Source of the DNA: Pseudomonadota bacterium
GTDB lineage: Bacteria > Pseudomonadota > Gammaproteobacteria > Burkholderiales > Burkholderiaceae_C
DNA length: 64,000 nucleotides
NCBI GenBank assembly: GCA_018241225.1
Contig: JAFEEG010000016.1
Coordinates: 179,872 to 243,871, forward strand
Reading direction: 5' to 3'
The notes below the pieces were generated by a model. That model was not told the origin of the DNA. It worked only from the letters and a program-made list of their open reading frames with translations, and did not search any database. Of this stretch, positions 62,818 to 64,000 are shown piece after piece (within the stretch, counting starts at the first letter, position 1; the number at the start of each line of letters is the position of its first letter). The position numbers and the translations under genes are program-made.

Positions 62818-63425
62818 TGCGCATGCTCCGGGACCGTCTCCGCGTACCAGCCCGCCAGGTGTTCCGCCTCGATGCCCATGCGGGCGAACTGGCGATCCGG
62901 CATTTCCGGCTGCGGGCGCTCGGAGCCAAACTGTGAGGTTTCAGGCTCGACCACCAGCGTCACGAACGTCGGCCCGGCCTCTTGCAGCAGCGCCGGCATC
63001 GCATCGGTCAAAGCCTCCAACGAGTCGAATCGGTGAGCGCCGCGATAGCCGGCAGCACTTGCCATGGCGCAAAAGTCCACATCCTGACCACCCGGAACGG
63101 CCAGGTTGGAAGCGCCGGTGAACTGCGTGCCGTTGTGCACCACGAAGTGCAGCAATCGCTGCGGTCGGTTGTCGGCCACGCTGACCAGTCCGCCCAGTTG
63201 CATCAGAAGGCTGGCATCACCGTCGATCACGATGGTGCCGATGTCTGGCCGCGCTAGGCTCAGGCCCAGGGCCAAGCTGGCAGCCCCGCCCATGAGGGGC
63301 ACGGAACTGAGGCGGCGCTCCGCGACGCCCAGCGCGTCGAGCGCGAACATCGCACCCATAGTGGCAACGATCACCCGGTCGCCGCGGCCTTGCGCGATGA
63401 CCTTGCAGGCTTGTCCGATTCTCAT
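62814..63425 (-). CDS. TPP-dependent decarboxylase, beta (C-terminal) subunit
   Basis: A 203-residue subunit with the thiamine-diphosphate-binding half of a 2-oxo-acid decarboxylase: VATMGAMFALDALGVAERRL, SLARPDIGTIVIDGDASLLM QLGGLVSVAD, ending with the metal-binding N in HFVVHNGTQFTG. It resembles the beta subunit of sulfopyruvate decarboxylase and the matching half of phosphonopyruvate decarboxylase. ATG 63425 follows AAGGAGA. The alpha subunit is encoded 19 nt upstream. The natural substrate may be a sulfonated or phosphonated pyruvate, or another 2-oxo acid. Confidence 0.85.
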   Translation of the reverse strand: MRIGQACKVIAQGRGDRVIVATMGAMFALDALGVAERRLSSVPLMGGAASLALGLSLARPDIGTIVIDGDASLLMQLGGLVSVADNRPQRLLHFVVHNGTQFTGASNLAVPGGQDVDFCAMASAAGYRGAHRFDSLEALTDAMPALLQEAGPTFVTLVVEPETSQFGSERPQPEMPDRQFARMGIEAEHLAGWYAETVPEHAQ

Positions 63426-63444
63426 TGCGTCTTCTCCTTGCTGC

Positions 63445-63972
63445 TCAATGCCACGCAATGGCCTGGTTCACGATCAGCGCGGCTGCTCCGCGCCGCACGG
63501 TCGCGCTCTCGAACGCCATGCCCAGCGATGACAGGTCATCCGGCGTGTTGAGCCGCCAATACGGCACCTGCAGCGTATCGAGCAGCGGCTCCAGCAGGCT
63601 GACGACCCGTCGGCTCGACTGCGTGGTCGGCCGGCCGATGTTTGCGTTCTCGCGGCCGAACTGCCCGATAAGGAATACGGTTGGAATTCGCGCGTCTAGT
63701 GCCACGGCGCGCACGGTATTGATGCAGGCATAGAGGCCCTGGTTCTGCAACGCCACGATGGGCTGCTTGCCGCCGATGCGAAGGCCCGCGGCCGCACACA
63801 CGGCCTGGTCTTCGTTGCAGGTGCGAACCAACGCCATGGGGCTGTCGCCTCGCTCGATGGCCTGGTGCAGGGCCAGTTGGACGAAATCGGGCACCGTCAC
63901 GAAATGCGTGACGCCTGCCCCTTGCAGCGCTTCGAGGTATTGCGAAGCGCCGATGCCGGAGTGCTCGGTCAT
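63445..63972 (-). CDS. TPP-dependent decarboxylase, alpha (N-terminal) subunit
   Basis: A 175-residue subunit equal to the pyrimidine-binding half of the enzyme: ASQYLEALQGAGVTHFVTVP DFV, RTCNEDQAVCAAAGLRIGGK QPIVALQNQGLYACINTV, and IPTVFLIGQFGRENANIGRP. The catalytic Glu is in CNEDQAV. It is a sulfopyruvate-decarboxylase alpha-like protein; AAGGAG lies 7 nt before ATG 63972. As the first gene seen it starts the operon to GMC oxidoreductase and MFS, unless more genes lie right of the window. Confidence 0.85.
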   Translation of the reverse strand: MTEHSGIGASQYLEALQGAGVTHFVTVPDFVQLALHQAIERGDSPMALVRTCNEDQAVCAAAGLRIGGKQPIVALQNQGLYACINTVRAVALDARIPTVFLIGQFGRENANIGRPTTQSSRRVVSLLEPLLDTLQVPYWRLNTPDDLSSLGMAFESATVRRGAAALIVNQAIAWH

Positions 63973-64000
63973 TGGGTGTCTCCTTATATGTCTCAGATCA

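Overview
The window is GC-rich (mostly above 60 percent by eye) and its gene families point to a beta-proteobacterium of the order Burkholderiales, most likely a soil- or rhizosphere-type Comamonadaceae member (Variovorax-like). The pointers are a Bug-family solute-binding protein, a Burkholderiales-type porin, a paired DUF3300/DUF2950 locus, several ACS-type MFS transporters and a branched-chain keto-acid dehydrogenase cluster. The taxonomic call is inference; there is no rRNA or tRNA gene in the window.

Layout. 1-6692: a cut GntR regulator, a frameshifted two-cluster ferredoxin, then an operon with an amidohydrolase and a sulfonate/taurine-type ABC importer that has two different permease genes. 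6693-20324: small membrane and exported proteins, the DUF3300/DUF2950 pair, a D15-type outer-membrane protein, a SYLF protein, a SixA phosphatase, PsiE, a LysR regulator and YkvA, mixed with gene debris (carbamate kinase tail, kelch fragment, an internally deleted IS66-family copy). 20325-24645: an FG-GAP lipoprotein gene split by a complete IS66-family element; both terminal inverted repeats and the 8-bp target duplication can be read, and the original gene can be rejoined in frame. 25099-33027: a LuxR regulator and a signalling locus (Cache-like protein, hybrid histidine kinase, receiver, nucleobase-type permease fused to a degenerate HATPase-like domain, receiver-PP2C phosphatase, and convergently a STAS antagonist and an anti-sigma-type kinase). 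34117-35824: hipBA with a readable promoter and three operator-like boxes. 36230-39753: branched-chain 2-oxo-acid dehydrogenase E1alpha/E1beta/E2. 40378-47532: an exported protein, a CadC-like regulator coupled to a dienelactone-hydrolase-like protein that lacks its nucleophile, small proteins and a SulP transporter. 47869-63972: porin and catabolic gene clusters (two MFS carriers, amidohydrolase, arylmalonate-decarboxylase-like enzyme; divergent GntR, racemase-like protein and PuuE-like deacetylase; LysR with a divergent Bug protein; MFS, GMC oxidoreductase and a two-subunit TPP decarboxylase).

The most unusual system is at 26022-33027. It has all parts of a partner-switching circuit (PP2C phosphatase, STAS protein, HATPase kinase) plus a two-component phosphorelay. 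In the middle of the 4-nt-overlapping operon sits an NCS2-like transporter with a C-terminal HATPase-like domain, which suggests a transporter-receptor feeding the circuit. Other strong observations are a LysR-type gene whose only plausible start is ATT, lying inside its own palindromic operator, and two IS66-family copies that both carry a hairpin immediately before tnpA.
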